Assembly (NCBI GenBank): GCA_021823085.1
Contig: JAKAPG010000027.1
Span: 1-12,459 of the forward strand
Reading direction: 5' to 3'
DNA: 12,459 nucleotides
Source: Thermoplasmata archaeon
GTDB taxonomy: Archaea > Thermoplasmatota > Thermoplasmata > Lutacidiplasmatales > UBA184
The position numbers were made by a program, and so were the translations under genes. This document shows positions 5,973-12,459 of this stretch, piece by piece. The notes under the pieces were generated by a model. The model did no database searches and had not been told where the DNA came from. It saw nothing but the letters and a program-made list of their open reading frames with translations. The stretch's first letter is position 1. Each line of letters starts with the position of its first letter.

Positions 5973-7768
5973 GGCCCTCGCCCGGATCGGAGGAACCAGC
6001 GATCGACGCGGGAGCGGGGGAGTTCGAACAGGATCGGGCGACCGTGGGGGCAGGAGTACACCGCGGGCGCGCTCTCGTACAGCGCGTCAAGCACCCGCGC
6101 GAGCTCGTCGGGGCGGACCGCGTCGCCCGCTCGGATCGCGGCATGGCATGCGATTGAGGCCGCGATCCGCTCCATCATCCCGTCCGGTTGGGTGGGCCGG
6201 GTTCCGGTCGACAGCTCGTCCAGGAGCTCGCGTACAGCCTCCCCGCGCGCCCGATGCCCTCGGTACGCCGGGACGGACGACACTCGGAAGCGATCCCCAC
6301 CGAAGGGTTCTATCTCGAACCCGGCGTCGCGCACAATCGATCGATTCGCCTCCCACGCGGCGCGCTGGGCCGGGGAGAGGGAGATCGTCAGGGCTTCGAC
6401 GAGGGTCTGCCGGGCGAGGTGCCCGTCCGCGAGGAGCGCTTCGAACAGCAGGCGCTCACTGGCGGCGTGCTGGTCGATCAGCACGAATCCGTCCGATGTG
6501 GTCCCCACCCAGTACAGGGCGTCGAGGACCCCCAACAGCGTGATCGAAGGGCGTCCGCGCCGAGCCGCGAGCGGCGGGATCGCCGACGGTTCGATGAGCC
6601 GTCGCTGGGACACGGGGATCCCACCGGACGAGGGAGGCGCGAGGGAACCGCTCGCGATCCTCGGGGCCGGTGGTGTCCCGGAGGCGGGCGGCGCGAGGGG
6701 GGAACGGGATTCGACGGTCGGCGGAATGCGCACGGCCCCTTCGCAGACGCGCGCGAGCTTCGGGGACGCGATCAGCGCGCGCCGCACGGCCGAGCGGATC
6801 GCCTCCCCCAGCTCCGACTCGCGCGCGAAGCGGACCTCCCGCTTCGTCGGATGGACGTTCACGTCGATCCGGTCGAGGGCGAGCTCGAGACGGATCGCAC
6901 CGATCGGGAATCGCGCGCGAGGGAGGTACTGAAGGTAGGCTGCGCGGACCGCCTGGGCGATCGGCCGGGATTCCACGGTGCGTCCGTTGACGCCGAGGTA
7001 GAGTCGGCGGGCGGTCCCCGCCGCGAGGTTCGGGCGACCCAGTACCCCCTTCAAACGTCCGAAGCCCGCGAGCTCCTCATCCACGGCGAAGGCTTGATCG
7101 AGCATTTCGGTGCCCAGGACGTGCGCCGCGGCCTCGCGAAGGTCCCGCGCGGGCGGATACACCGCGACCTCCCGGCCGTCGGCCTCCAATCTCAGGGCGA
7201 CGGTGGGCCGGGCAAGGTACAGGTGCTCGACCGTCCGGATCGCCTCGAGCTGCTCGGCCGCCGGCGAGCGCAGGAACTTTCGACGCGCCGGAGTGTTGAA
7301 GAAGAGGTCGGCGACCTCGACCGTGGTGCCGACGCTGCGTCCTTCCTCGAAGCGACGCGCGTCCGAGCTCCCCGCCGTGAAGATCCCCACGGCCTCCTCG
7401 CGGTCGGGGGTTCGGGAGACGAGGCGGAGCCGGGAGACCGCCGCGATCGAGGCGAGCGCTTCCCCTCGGAATCCCAGGGTCCCGATGTGCTCGAGGGGAT
7501 CGTCCGGTTCGAGCTTGCTGGTCGCGTGCCGCTCGAGCGCGAGCTCGAGCTCGCTCGAGGGGATGCCGGCACCGTCGTCCGCGACCTCGATGCGACGCGA
7601 GCCGCCTCCTTCCAGGCGGACCACGATCGTCGTCGCACCGGCGTCGATCGCGTTCTCCACCAGTTCCTTGACCACCGACGCGGGGCGCTCGATGACCTCC
7701 CCCGCGGCGATCCGCTGGATCGTAGCGGGATCCAGCCGTCGGATCGGCCGTCGGACGGGGGCGCTCAT
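5969..7768 (-). CDS. mutL: DNA mismatch repair protein MutL with endonuclease motif
   Basis: Couples mismatch recognition by MutS to strand incision. 599 residues from ATG 7768, overlapping the mutS stop as ATGA; GGGGGAG lies just upstream. The GHKL ATPase domain shows ELVENAIDAG (Glu35, Asn39), DDGAGI (64-69), HATSKL and GFRGEAL, then FNTPARRKF and DVNVHPTKREV in the transducer domain. A Pro/Ser-rich linker of about 40 residues near 350-390 leads to the dimerisation domain. There DQHAASERLLFE (432-443) fits DQHA(x)2E(x)4E, with ACH (540-542) and CPHGRP (573-578) as further endonuclease motifs, so this is the nicking MutL of organisms without MutH. The frame is open upstream to 8254, but that part lies entirely within mutS and lacks the family start; MSAPVRRPIRRLDPATIQRIAAGEV marks the real N-terminus. 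Confidence 0.96.
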   Translation of the reverse strand: MSAPVRRPIRRLDPATIQRIAAGEVIERPASVVKELVENAIDAGATTIVVRLEGGGSRRIEVADDGAGIPSSELELALERHATSKLEPDDPLEHIGTLGFRGEALASIAAVSRLRLVSRTPDREEAVGIFTAGSSDARRFEEGRSVGTTVEVADLFFNTPARRKFLRSPAAEQLEAIRTVEHLYLARPTVALRLEADGREVAVYPPARDLREAAAHVLGTEMLDQAFAVDEELAGFGRLKGVLGRPNLAAGTARRLYLGVNGRTVESRPIAQAVRAAYLQYLPRARFPIGAIRLELALDRIDVNVHPTKREVRFARESELGEAIRSAVRRALIASPKLARVCEGAVRIPPTVESRSPLAPPASGTPPAPRIASGSLAPPSSGGIPVSQRRLIEPSAIPPLAARRGRPSITLLGVLDALYWVGTTSDGFVLIDQHAASERLLFEALLADGHLARQTLVEALTISLSPAQRAAWEANRSIVRDAGFEIEPFGGDRFRVSSVPAYRGHRARGEAVRELLDELSTGTRPTQPDGMMERIAASIACHAAIRAGDAVRPDELARVLDALYESAPAVYSCPHGRPILFELPRSRVDRWFLRSGRGP

Positions 7769-10386
7769 CGCTCCCCCGACGCCGGTGGCAGCTTCGCCCG
7801 CCACTCGGCGAGCCGGCGCAGGGCCTCCATCGGAGTGAGACGGTCCAGGTCGAGCCCCCGCAGTTCTTCTTCGATCGGTGAGGTCCGGCTCGACGCGGGT
7901 TCCTCGGTGGAGACGAGGATGGCCTGGGCGTAGCGCGGAGGGTTCGCGGCGGCCCGACCCTCCGGCGTCAGGGAGATCCCTTCGGTCTCCAATTGCCGGA
8001 CCAACCGGTCCGCCTCGCGCAGGACGTCGCTCGGGAGTCCGGCGAGACGCCCCACATGCACCCCATAGCTGCGGTCGGTCGCTCCGGGGATGAGTCGATG
8101 CAAGAAGACGATCCCGTCCGGTCGCTCCCGGACCGCGAGGTGCGCGAGACGGGCGGCCGATAGCCCTCCCACCAACTGGGTCAACTGATGGTAGTGCGTC
8201 GCGAGGACGGCCCGGCACTTCGTCACGTCGTGCAGGTGCCGCAGGGTCGCCCACGCGATTGCGAGCCCGTCGAACGTGCTCGTGCCGCGACCGACCTCAT
8301 CCAGCAGGACGAGCGAACGCTCGTCCGCATCCCGGAGGATGTCCGCGACCTCCGTCATCTCGACCATGAAGCTCGACTTCCCGCGGCCGATCTCGTCCGT
8401 GAATCCCATCCGGGTGAACAGGCCGTCCACGAGGCCGATCCGCGCGTACTTCGCCGGAACGAAGGACCCGGCCTGCGCGAGCACGACCAGGAGCCCGATC
8501 TGACGCATGTAGGTCGACTTGCCCGACATGTTCGGGCCGGTCAGGACGAGCAGTCGTGCGTTCTCCCGGTCGAGCTCGGTGTCGTTCGGAACGAACCGCT
8601 CGCCGAGCCGTCGATCGAGCACCGGATGTCGTCCTTCGCGGACGGTGAGAGTGCCCGAACCATCGACCTCCGGCCGGACGCATCGGCGGCGTTGCGCTAC
8701 GTAAGCGAACGACTGGAGCGCGTCCAGCGCGCCGACGGCGCGTCCCACGCGGTGGAGCGCGGGAACGTGCCGATCGATCTCCGTCAGGAGCCGTTCCCAT
8801 TGCTGGGACTCGGCATCGTGCAGGCGCCCGCGCGCATCGAGGATCCGCGCGGCGATCTCTTCGAGCCGGTCGGTCGTGAAGCGCTCGGCCTGAGCCACCG
8901 TCTGGCGTCGCCGGTAGTGGGGGGGGATCCGAGCGAGGTGAGACCGACCCACCTCGATGTAGTAGCCGAAGACTTGGTTGTAGCGGATGCGCAGCGTCCG
9001 GATCCCGCTCGCTTCCTGCTCGGCGCGTTCGAGCGCTTCCAGCTCACCGACGGCACGGGATTCGTCCTCGCGGGCCCGGTCGAGCTCGGGCAGGTGACCC
9101 GGACGGAACAGTCGACCGTCCTCGAGTGACGCCGAGATCTCGTCGGACAGAGCATCCTCCAGGAAGCGGACGAGCTCCGCGGGTGGGGCCGCCTCGCGAA
9201 CGAGCCGGGAGAGGAGCTCGGTCCCCCCCAACCCTCCCAGCGCGTCGGTCAGGTCCCCGATCGCCGCGAGCCCGCTCCGCAGCGCAGCGATCTCCGGAGG
9301 ACGTACGCGGCGGCCGGCCGCGCGCGAGGCGATCCGCGCAAGGTCCGGGATCTTGGCGAGCGACTGGCGTACCGAACCCAGGGCCGCGCCGCCAGCGACC
9401 AGCGCGGCCACGGCGTCCTGGCGCGCGCGGATCGGCTCAAGCTGCGCGAGCGGGTGGGTCAGCCAGAACGAAAGAGTGCGCCGTCCGGCGGCTCCAACGG
9501 TTTCGTCCCAGGAAGAGAGCAGGGTGGGGCCGGTCGGATCGTCCGGGTTCATCGGCCGGCTGATCTCGAGGTGGCGGAGCGTCTTCGTATCCAAGGCGAG
9601 CGTGCGCGTGCCCGCGGAACGTTCGGCCAGCGCGAGGACCGGTAGCAGTCGCGGCTGGGTCGCCCGGACGTACGCTGCGAGCGACCGGTCCGCCCGGTTC
9701 AGCGACGGCGGCGTCGCTTCCTCGGTGCGAAGTCCCGCGGGGAGCTCCTCCTCGGCCAAGGGGCTCGGCGCGTTCTCGATGCGGGCCCGGGGGAATTCCC
9801 GCCGTGCGCGATCCGACAGCGCCTCTCCCGGCCGTCCGGGCGAGTCGATGAGCAGCTCCCGTGGGAAGAACGGGGCCAACCGGATCCAGAGCCCCTCCGT
9901 CGCGGGTCCGCTCGACGTGCCATGGTACCACTCCCCCGTGGAAACGTCGACTGCGGCCCACGAGTCTCCGTCGTCGCCGGAATGGGCGATCGCGAGGAAG
10001 TTGTGGTCCGGTCCCCCGAGGATCCCCTCTTCGACGACCGTCCCGGGCGTGACGACTCGCGTTACTTCGCGGCGAAGGAGGCCCCGCGTCTCGCCCGGAG
10101 TCTCGACCTGGTCGCAGAGGGCGACCCGGTGCCCCTTGCGGATGAGGCGGGCGAGGTACGTTTCGATGGCGTGGTACGGGACCCCGGCCATGGGCAGTCG
10201 TCGACCGCTCGCGTCCGCACCGCGCGCGGTCAGCTGGATATCCAGATCGTGCGCGAGGAGCTTGGCATCCTCCCCGAACGTCTCGTAAAAGTCTCCGACC
10301 CGGAAGAGGACGAGGTGTCCGGGATAGCGCTGGCGGACCCGCTCGTACTGTTCGATCAGGGGGGTCGTCGCCGCCGGGGCGCTCAT
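7765..10386 (-). CDS. mutS: DNA mismatch repair protein MutS
   Basis: Recognises base mismatches and small loops and recruits MutL. 873 residues, full length for MutS1. The mismatch-reading Phe-x-Glu is at 33-35 (GDFYETFGEDA). The connector, core/lever and clamp domains follow, then the ATPase. This has Walker A GPNMSGKS (617-624), Walker B DEVGRGTSTFDGLA about 80 residues later, and the signature-histidine segment ATHYHQL. The C-terminus (EEELRGLDLDRLTPMEALRRL) resembles the bacterial MutS tail, in keeping with the view that archaeal mutS/mutL were acquired from bacteria. ATG 10386 is chosen because it gives the standard IEQYERVRQRYPGHLVLFRVGDFYE start and lies about 27 bp from a TATA element with no Shine-Dalgarno between. 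Its stop overlaps mutL (ATGA). Confidence 0.97.
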   Translation of the reverse strand: MSAPAATTPLIEQYERVRQRYPGHLVLFRVGDFYETFGEDAKLLAHDLDIQLTARGADASGRRLPMAGVPYHAIETYLARLIRKGHRVALCDQVETPGETRGLLRREVTRVVTPGTVVEEGILGGPDHNFLAIAHSGDDGDSWAAVDVSTGEWYHGTSSGPATEGLWIRLAPFFPRELLIDSPGRPGEALSDRARREFPRARIENAPSPLAEEELPAGLRTEEATPPSLNRADRSLAAYVRATQPRLLPVLALAERSAGTRTLALDTKTLRHLEISRPMNPDDPTGPTLLSSWDETVGAAGRRTLSFWLTHPLAQLEPIRARQDAVAALVAGGAALGSVRQSLAKIPDLARIASRAAGRRVRPPEIAALRSGLAAIGDLTDALGGLGGTELLSRLVREAAPPAELVRFLEDALSDEISASLEDGRLFRPGHLPELDRAREDESRAVGELEALERAEQEASGIRTLRIRYNQVFGYYIEVGRSHLARIPPHYRRRQTVAQAERFTTDRLEEIAARILDARGRLHDAESQQWERLLTEIDRHVPALHRVGRAVGALDALQSFAYVAQRRRCVRPEVDGSGTLTVREGRHPVLDRRLGERFVPNDTELDRENARLLVLTGPNMSGKSTYMRQIGLLVVLAQAGSFVPAKYARIGLVDGLFTRMGFTDEIGRGKSSFMVEMTEVADILRDADERSLVLLDEVGRGTSTFDGLAIAWATLRHLHDVTKCRAVLATHYHQLTQLVGGLSAARLAHLAVRERPDGIVFLHRLIPGATDRSYGVHVGRLAGLPSDVLREADRLVRQLETEGISLTPEGRAAANPPRYAQAILVSTEEPASSRTSPIEEELRGLDLDRLTPMEALRRLAEWRAKLPPASGER

Positions 10387-10408
10387 CCGGTCCGGGACGA
10401 GATTCGGC

Positions 10409-10418
10409 GCATATATGC
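10409..10418 (-). promoter_or_regulatory. Palindromic TATA box of mutS
   Basis: GCATATATGC is a perfect 10-bp palindrome in a GC-rich spacer between tRNA-Ser and mutS. Its centre is about 27-28 bp upstream of the mutS ATG (10386), the normal archaeal TATA-to-start spacing. The transcript should therefore begin at or next to the ATG (leaderless). The spacer GGACCGG before ATG has no Shine-Dalgarno, which agrees. Confidence 0.65.
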
Positions 10419-10436
10419 TGCGGGACCCGCGGGAGG

Positions 10437-10520
10437 CGCTGAGGGGGAGATTTGAACTCCCGAGGCGTCGCCGCCACCAGCTTTCAAGGCTGGCGCCTTT
10501 CCGGACTAGGCTACCTCAGC
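10437..10520 (-). tRNA. tRNA-Ser (anticodon TGA)
   Basis: 84-nt class II tRNA. The acceptor GCTGAGG pairs with CCTCAGC, with discriminator G and no encoded CCA. The D arm runs GCCTAGTCCGGAAAGGC. The anticodon stem is CCAGC/GCTGG around loop CTTGAAA, placing TGA at 34-36 after T33. A long variable arm of 15 nt (TGGCGGCGACGCCTC) and the T arm GGGAG-TTCAAAT-CTCCC complete it. The long variable arm and G73 fit serine. No intron. Confidence 0.96.
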
Positions 10521-10544
10521 GCGACGGACGATATGCGACCGGTC

Positions 10545-10556
10545 CCGGATAAACCT
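10545..10556 (-). promoter_or_regulatory. Likely TATA box of tRNA-Ser
   Basis: The minus strand reads AGGTTTATCCGG here, centred about 30 bp upstream of the tRNA-Ser 5' end in the 66-bp gap between the two tRNAs. Position and the TTTAT core fit an archaeal tRNA promoter. A second AT patch (GCATATCG, about 10529-10536) is too close to the gene. Confidence 0.45.
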
Positions 10557-10586
10557 CGCGTCCCTGTGGGGGACGGACCGGCGGAA

Positions 10587-10689
10587 TGCAGGTGCCGGGA
10601 GCTCCCCGCCCGGAGGGTGGGTCCTCCGGCGATTTGAACCCGGGTGGTCAGCTTGGAGGGCTGACATCCTACCACTAGATTACACCTGC
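10587..10689 (-). tRNA. tRNA-Gly (anticodon TCC), interrupted in the T arm
   Basis: The acceptor GCAGGTG (10689-10683) pairs perfectly with CACCTGC (10594-10588), followed by discriminator A. The D arm is ATCTAGTGGTAGGAT. The anticodon stem TCAGC/GCTGA encloses loop CCTCCAA, putting TCC at 34-36. A 4-nt variable loop and the T arm CCGGG-TTCAAAT follow. The matching CCCGG and acceptor 3' strand come only after an extra 32 nt; removing it gives a standard 71-nt tRNA. Position 33 is C rather than the near-universal T. Serving glycine GGA (and possibly GGG) codons is inferred from the anticodon. The 5' end lies 36 bp after the Cgi121 stop; the nearest AT-rich patch, TAAGATAG, is about 41 bp upstream and overlaps that stop, so the tRNA may have a short leader or be co-transcribed. 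Confidence 0.85.
10599..10630 (-). other. Putative 32-nt non-canonical intron in the tRNA-Gly T arm
   Basis: Interrupts tRNA-Gly after T60 or C61; the boundary is ambiguous by one base (10630-10599 or 10631-10600) because both ends offer a C. The insert starts GCCGG, complementary to CCGGC at the start of the 3' exon. That could supply the central helix of a relaxed bulge-helix-bulge, the structure cut by the archaeal tRNA-splicing endonuclease. Alternatively the insert folds alone as CCGGAGG/CCTCCGG with a 6-nt loop. I could not fit a strict 3-nt/4-bp/3-nt motif that gives exactly the standard tRNA, so the splice sites are inferred from the expected product. Confidence 0.7.
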
Positions 10690-10725
10690 ACGGACCGCCG
10701 GCCCGGGCGGCCACCACTCCCGCCC

Positions 10726-11313
10726 CTATCTTACCTTGGTGGCTGTGGAAGTCGACGCAGCAGCGGGAGGCACCAGGTCGACCAACGCCACCCGCTCGAG
10801 CACGAGTCCTTCCCACGAGGACCGAGGGACGGTGCTGCGCTCGACCGCGCCGATCCCCAATCGCTCCAGAGTTTCCTCGCTCGGCGGACGGGGGTACACG
10901 CTGGGGTCGATGATCAGGCCGAGGGCAACGAGCGTTTCGTCGAGCGAGCGGGGGCGCTCCACGACGACGACAAACTCTTCGGTCGACGGGCTCACGCCTA
11001 CCTTCGCGAGCGCGCGGCCGAGCTGGTCGTCGCCGGATACGTAGAGCGCGAACTCGGCGCCGCGGTCGCGCAGGCGCTGGGCGCCCGAACGCCGGCTCCG
11101 ACCGAGATGAGCCCAGGCCGATACAAGGTGGCGCTCCCCGGCGATCGACCGAGCGTCGAACAGCGCGACCAGGGCCTCGGAACCGCTCGCAAGGTTGCGC
11201 AGGGTCGCGACGATCTCGGCGAACGTCGGGATCCCCGGTAGCTTGCGCCGAGCTCCCGCGATGAGGAGCGAGCGCTCGCTTGTCGGGTTCGGACCGTTCA
11301 CGACCGCCTTCAC
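10726..11313 (-). CDS. cgi121: KEOPS complex subunit Cgi121
   Basis: Cgi121 is the KEOPS subunit that binds tRNA, including the 3' CCA end, during N6-threonylcarbamoyladenosine (t6A37) synthesis by Kae1. 195 residues from GTG 11313, overlapping the upstream stop by four bases. Family landmarks: VALFDARSIAGERHLVSAWAH (about 48-68), EFALYVSGDDQLGRALAKVGV (about 86-106) and the C-terminal LVLERVALVDL (about 167-177). These line up by eye with the Methanocaldococcus protein (ADVV..KHV, ILVRASGQRQI, VLEKIALIEL). It is longer than the ~150 residues usual for the family, through a Ser/Pro/Arg-rich N-terminal part and a Ser/Thr/Ala-rich tail. Two tRNA genes follow it, but Ser(TGA) and Gly(TCC) do not read ANN codons and are not expected t6A substrates. 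Confidence 0.83.
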   Translation of the reverse strand: MKAVVNGPNPTSERSLLIAGARRKLPGIPTFAEIVATLRNLASGSEALVALFDARSIAGERHLVSAWAHLGRSRRSGAQRLRDRGAEFALYVSGDDQLGRALAKVGVSPSTEEFVVVVERPRSLDETLVALGLIIDPSVYPRPPSEETLERLGIGAVERSTVPRSSWEGLVLERVALVDLVPPAAASTSTATKVR

Positions 11314-11957
11314 TCCCGCATGAAGCGCAGGAACTCCTCGCGCGTGCGCTCCTTGAGCGTGTAGTTCTCGCGCTTCTCGTCGCCGATCGTCGAGGTGGGG
11401 GTCGCCCCGTAGTCGTGTCCGGGAAGCACGATGAGGCCGTCGTCCAGCGCCCGTACCTTGCGAACGAGCGTGTCGAACATCTCTTCCGAGCTACCTCCGG
11501 GGAGGTCGGTCCGGCCGCACTCCCCGACGAACAGGGTGTCGCCGGTCGCGACGTAGCGGCCGAATCGATAGAACACGGAATCGGGGGTGTGACCGGGCGT
11601 GGAGATCACCTCGACGTGCAGGCCACCGGCATCGAGGGTGCTCCCGTCGTCCACCGAGATGTCCTGACCGATCGGGGCGACGCGATGCGCGACGATCCTC
11701 GCCCCGGTGTGTTCCTTCACCGATGGGTTCCCCGCGATGTGGTCGGTATGCCGATGGGTGTTCAGAATGTACCGGACCTTGACCCGGTGCCGGTCGATGG
11801 CCTCGATGAGCTCGGCAGGCTCGAACGACGGATCGATCACGATCCCGTCGCCGCCCTCCCGGTCCGCCGCGAGGTAGCTGAAGTTCTGGTACGGGCCGAT
11901 ATGCAACTGTTCGAGCAGCACGGGGCGCCCGAGGGGGACAGCGTATTTCACGCGCAC
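11310..11957 (-). CDS. Metallo-beta-lactamase-fold hydrolase, ETHE1 persulfide dioxygenase/glyoxalase II-like
   Basis: 215-residue MBL-fold protein. THRHTDH (His68, His70, Asp72, His73), TPGHTPDS (His123), GDTLFVGECGRTDLPG (Asp140) and LPGHDYG (His181) supply the full metal-binding set. The CGRTD after the aspartate is typical of ETHE1/persulfide dioxygenases, which use one Fe(II) held by two His and one Asp to oxidise glutathione or other low-molecular-weight persulfides to sulfite. Glyoxalase II (hydroxyacylglutathione hydrolase) is the alternative, so substrate is uncertain. Start: GTG 11957, with a second GTG two codons later (11951); neither has a Shine-Dalgarno. No rhodanese domain is attached. 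The stop overlaps the Cgi121 start (GTGA), so the two are probably one operon, although no functional link is evident. Confidence 0.85.
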   Translation of the reverse strand: MRVKYAVPLGRPVLLEQLHIGPYQNFSYLAADREGGDGIVIDPSFEPAELIEAIDRHRVKVRYILNTHRHTDHIAGNPSVKEHTGARIVAHRVAPIGQDISVDDGSTLDAGGLHVEVISTPGHTPDSVFYRFGRYVATGDTLFVGECGRTDLPGGSSEEMFDTLVRKVRALDDGLIVLPGHDYGATPTSTIGDEKRENYTLKERTREEFLRFMRE

Positions 11958-12010
11958 GCCCGGGTCTCGTGAGGCGAGCGACTGAAGCGGACGCCACTCG
12001 CACGCCGGGC

Positions 12011-12020
12011 CCTTTTAACC
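12011..12020. promoter_or_regulatory. Candidate TATA element in the divergent spacer
   Basis: GGTTAAAAGG on the minus strand (CCTTTTAACC on the plus). Read on the minus strand it predicts a start near 11990 and a leader of about 33 nt for the ETHE1-like gene. Read on the plus strand the ABC gene would have a leader of about 60 nt. It is the only AT-rich patch in the 143-bp spacer; direction is undecided, with the minus reading fitting better. Confidence 0.4.
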
Positions 12021-12100
12021 GACCGCGGGTGGAACCGGCGGCCGAAGATGGCCGACCGGAGGCGGACCGCGCATTCGGGTCTCGGGCCGCGGATGGGTTC

Positions 12101-12459
12101 ATGAGCGAGCTCGCGATCGAAACCCACGACCTCGTCAAGGTCTACAGGGGGACCGTCAAGGCGCTGGACGGGATCTCCTTCAACGTCAAGCCGGGCGTGG
12201 CGTTCGGCCTCCTGGGTCCCAACGGCGCTGGGAAGACGACCACGATCTCGATCCTGACCACTCTCGTCAGCCTGACGGGCGGGCGTGCCCTCGTCGACGG
12301 GCTCGATGTTACGGAGCAACCCGAGGAGGTTCGCCGCCGGATCGGGCTCGCGTTCCAGATATCGACCGCCGACGGCGAGCTCACCGGCCGTGAGAATCTC
12401 GAGGTCGAGGCCGGCCTTCAGGGAATGAGCCGCTCCGAGTGGAGGAGTCGCATTCTCTT
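12101..12459 (+). CDS. ABC transporter ATP-binding protein, DrrA-like (3' end cut by window)
   Basis: The first 119 codons of an ABC ATPase, still open at the window end. Start ATG 12101; the ATG at 12093 hits a stop after three codons. Residues 3-31 form the usual N-terminal strands (ELAIETHDLVKVYRGTVKALDGISFNV). Walker A is GPNGAGKTT (39-47), and a Q-loop glutamine lies in GLAFQ just before ELTGRENLEVEAGLQGM. The LTG-x-EN wording is typical of the daunorubicin-resistance (DrrA/CcmA) exporter branch, which pairs with a separate ABC-2 permease usually encoded next. Signature motif, Walker B and any partner lie outside the window, so the substrate is unknown. Transcribed divergently from the ETHE1-like gene. 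Confidence 0.93.
   Translation, partial: MSELAIETHDLVKVYRGTVKALDGISFNVKPGVAFGLLGPNGAGKTTTISILTTLVSLTGGRALVDGLDVTEQPEEVRRRIGLAFQISTADGELTGRENLEVEAGLQGMSRSEWRSRIL

Noticed and set aside
7528..7560. GAGCTCG-type tandem repeat inside mutL
   Set aside because: It encodes the normal SSELELALERH segment next to the ATPase motif; the repeat reflects Glu/Leu codons, not a separate element.
6188..7933. A 581-codon plus-strand open frame opposite mutL and the end of mutS
   Set aside because: Low-complexity Arg/Gly/Asp-rich translation with no motif, antisense to two certain genes that match their families throughout.
7769..8254. An N-terminal extension of mutL of about 160 residues
   Set aside because: The frame is open upstream but lies wholly within mutS, and family homology begins at MSAPVRRPIRRLDPATIQRI; the ATGA overlap marks the true start.
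8188..9129. A 313-codon plus-strand open frame opposite mutS
   Set aside because: Mirror frame of mutS; composition follows from mutS codons and no domain is visible.
10637..10676. Reading the glycine tRNA as tRNA-Trp (anticodon CCA) so that position 33 is T
   Set aside because: That needs a shifted or 9-nt anticodon loop and breaks the perfect TCAGC/GCTGA stem; the whole tRNA also resembles tRNA-Gly(UCC) of other organisms.
1..12459. CRISPR arrays, insertion sequences, integrase or phage genes, toxin-antitoxin pairs
   Set aside because: No regularly spaced direct repeats, no transposase-like frames and no flanking inverted repeats were found; gene content is core housekeeping apart from the mismatch-repair operon.

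Overview
The window looks like chromosomal DNA from a GC-rich archaeon. Direct evidence is a proteasome beta subunit, a KEOPS Cgi121 subunit, TATA-box promoters placed for leaderless or short-leader transcripts, tRNA genes without encoded CCA, and an apparent tRNA intron. The beta subunit uses the Thermoplasma-type Thr/Glu/Lys active site and has a closely similar GDAQ-LVRY-KAE segment. Together with the HdrB-like succinate dehydrogenase subunit, this suggests a member of the Thermoplasmatota, but that placement is an inference.

Layout. Bases 1-649 (minus) carry a 3'-truncated proteasome beta subunit, divergent from a plus-strand respiratory operon. That operon is sdhA (841-2523), sdhB (2523-3497) and an HdrB/CCG-domain sdhE-like gene (3494-4390), joined by TGATG and GTGA overlaps. 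It is followed by a six-helix TMEM175-like membrane protein (4434-5123). No classical SdhC/SdhD anchor is present, so this is the archaeal E-type succinate:quinone (or thiol:fumarate) reductase arrangement. SdhB has a fourth cysteine in its distal cluster motif.

A convergent minus-strand operon covers 10386 to 5108: mutS, mutL (with an intact C-terminal endonuclease site), a 187-residue predicted PD-(D/E)XK nuclease, and a 91-residue zinc-ribbon-like protein. The first three genes overlap by 4 bp each, so the nuclease appears to be co-translated with the mismatch-repair pair. mutS has a palindromic TATA element about 27 bp upstream of its ATG and is probably leaderless.

Upstream on the same strand are tRNA-Ser(TGA) and tRNA-Gly(TCC). 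The tRNA-Gly is interrupted in the T arm by a 32-nt insert and has C instead of T at position 33. Further upstream is a two-gene unit, an ETHE1-like metallo-beta-lactamase protein followed by Cgi121, again with a 4-bp overlap. At the right edge, divergent from that unit, an ABC-transporter ATPase of the DrrA type starts and runs off the window.

The items that look least ordinary are the mismatch-repair operon with its linked uncharacterised nuclease and zinc-ribbon protein, the T-arm intron of tRNA-Gly, and the anchor-less succinate dehydrogenase followed by a TMEM175-like channel gene. No CRISPR array, insertion sequence or phage gene was seen. No stretch over 300 bases lacks a gene.
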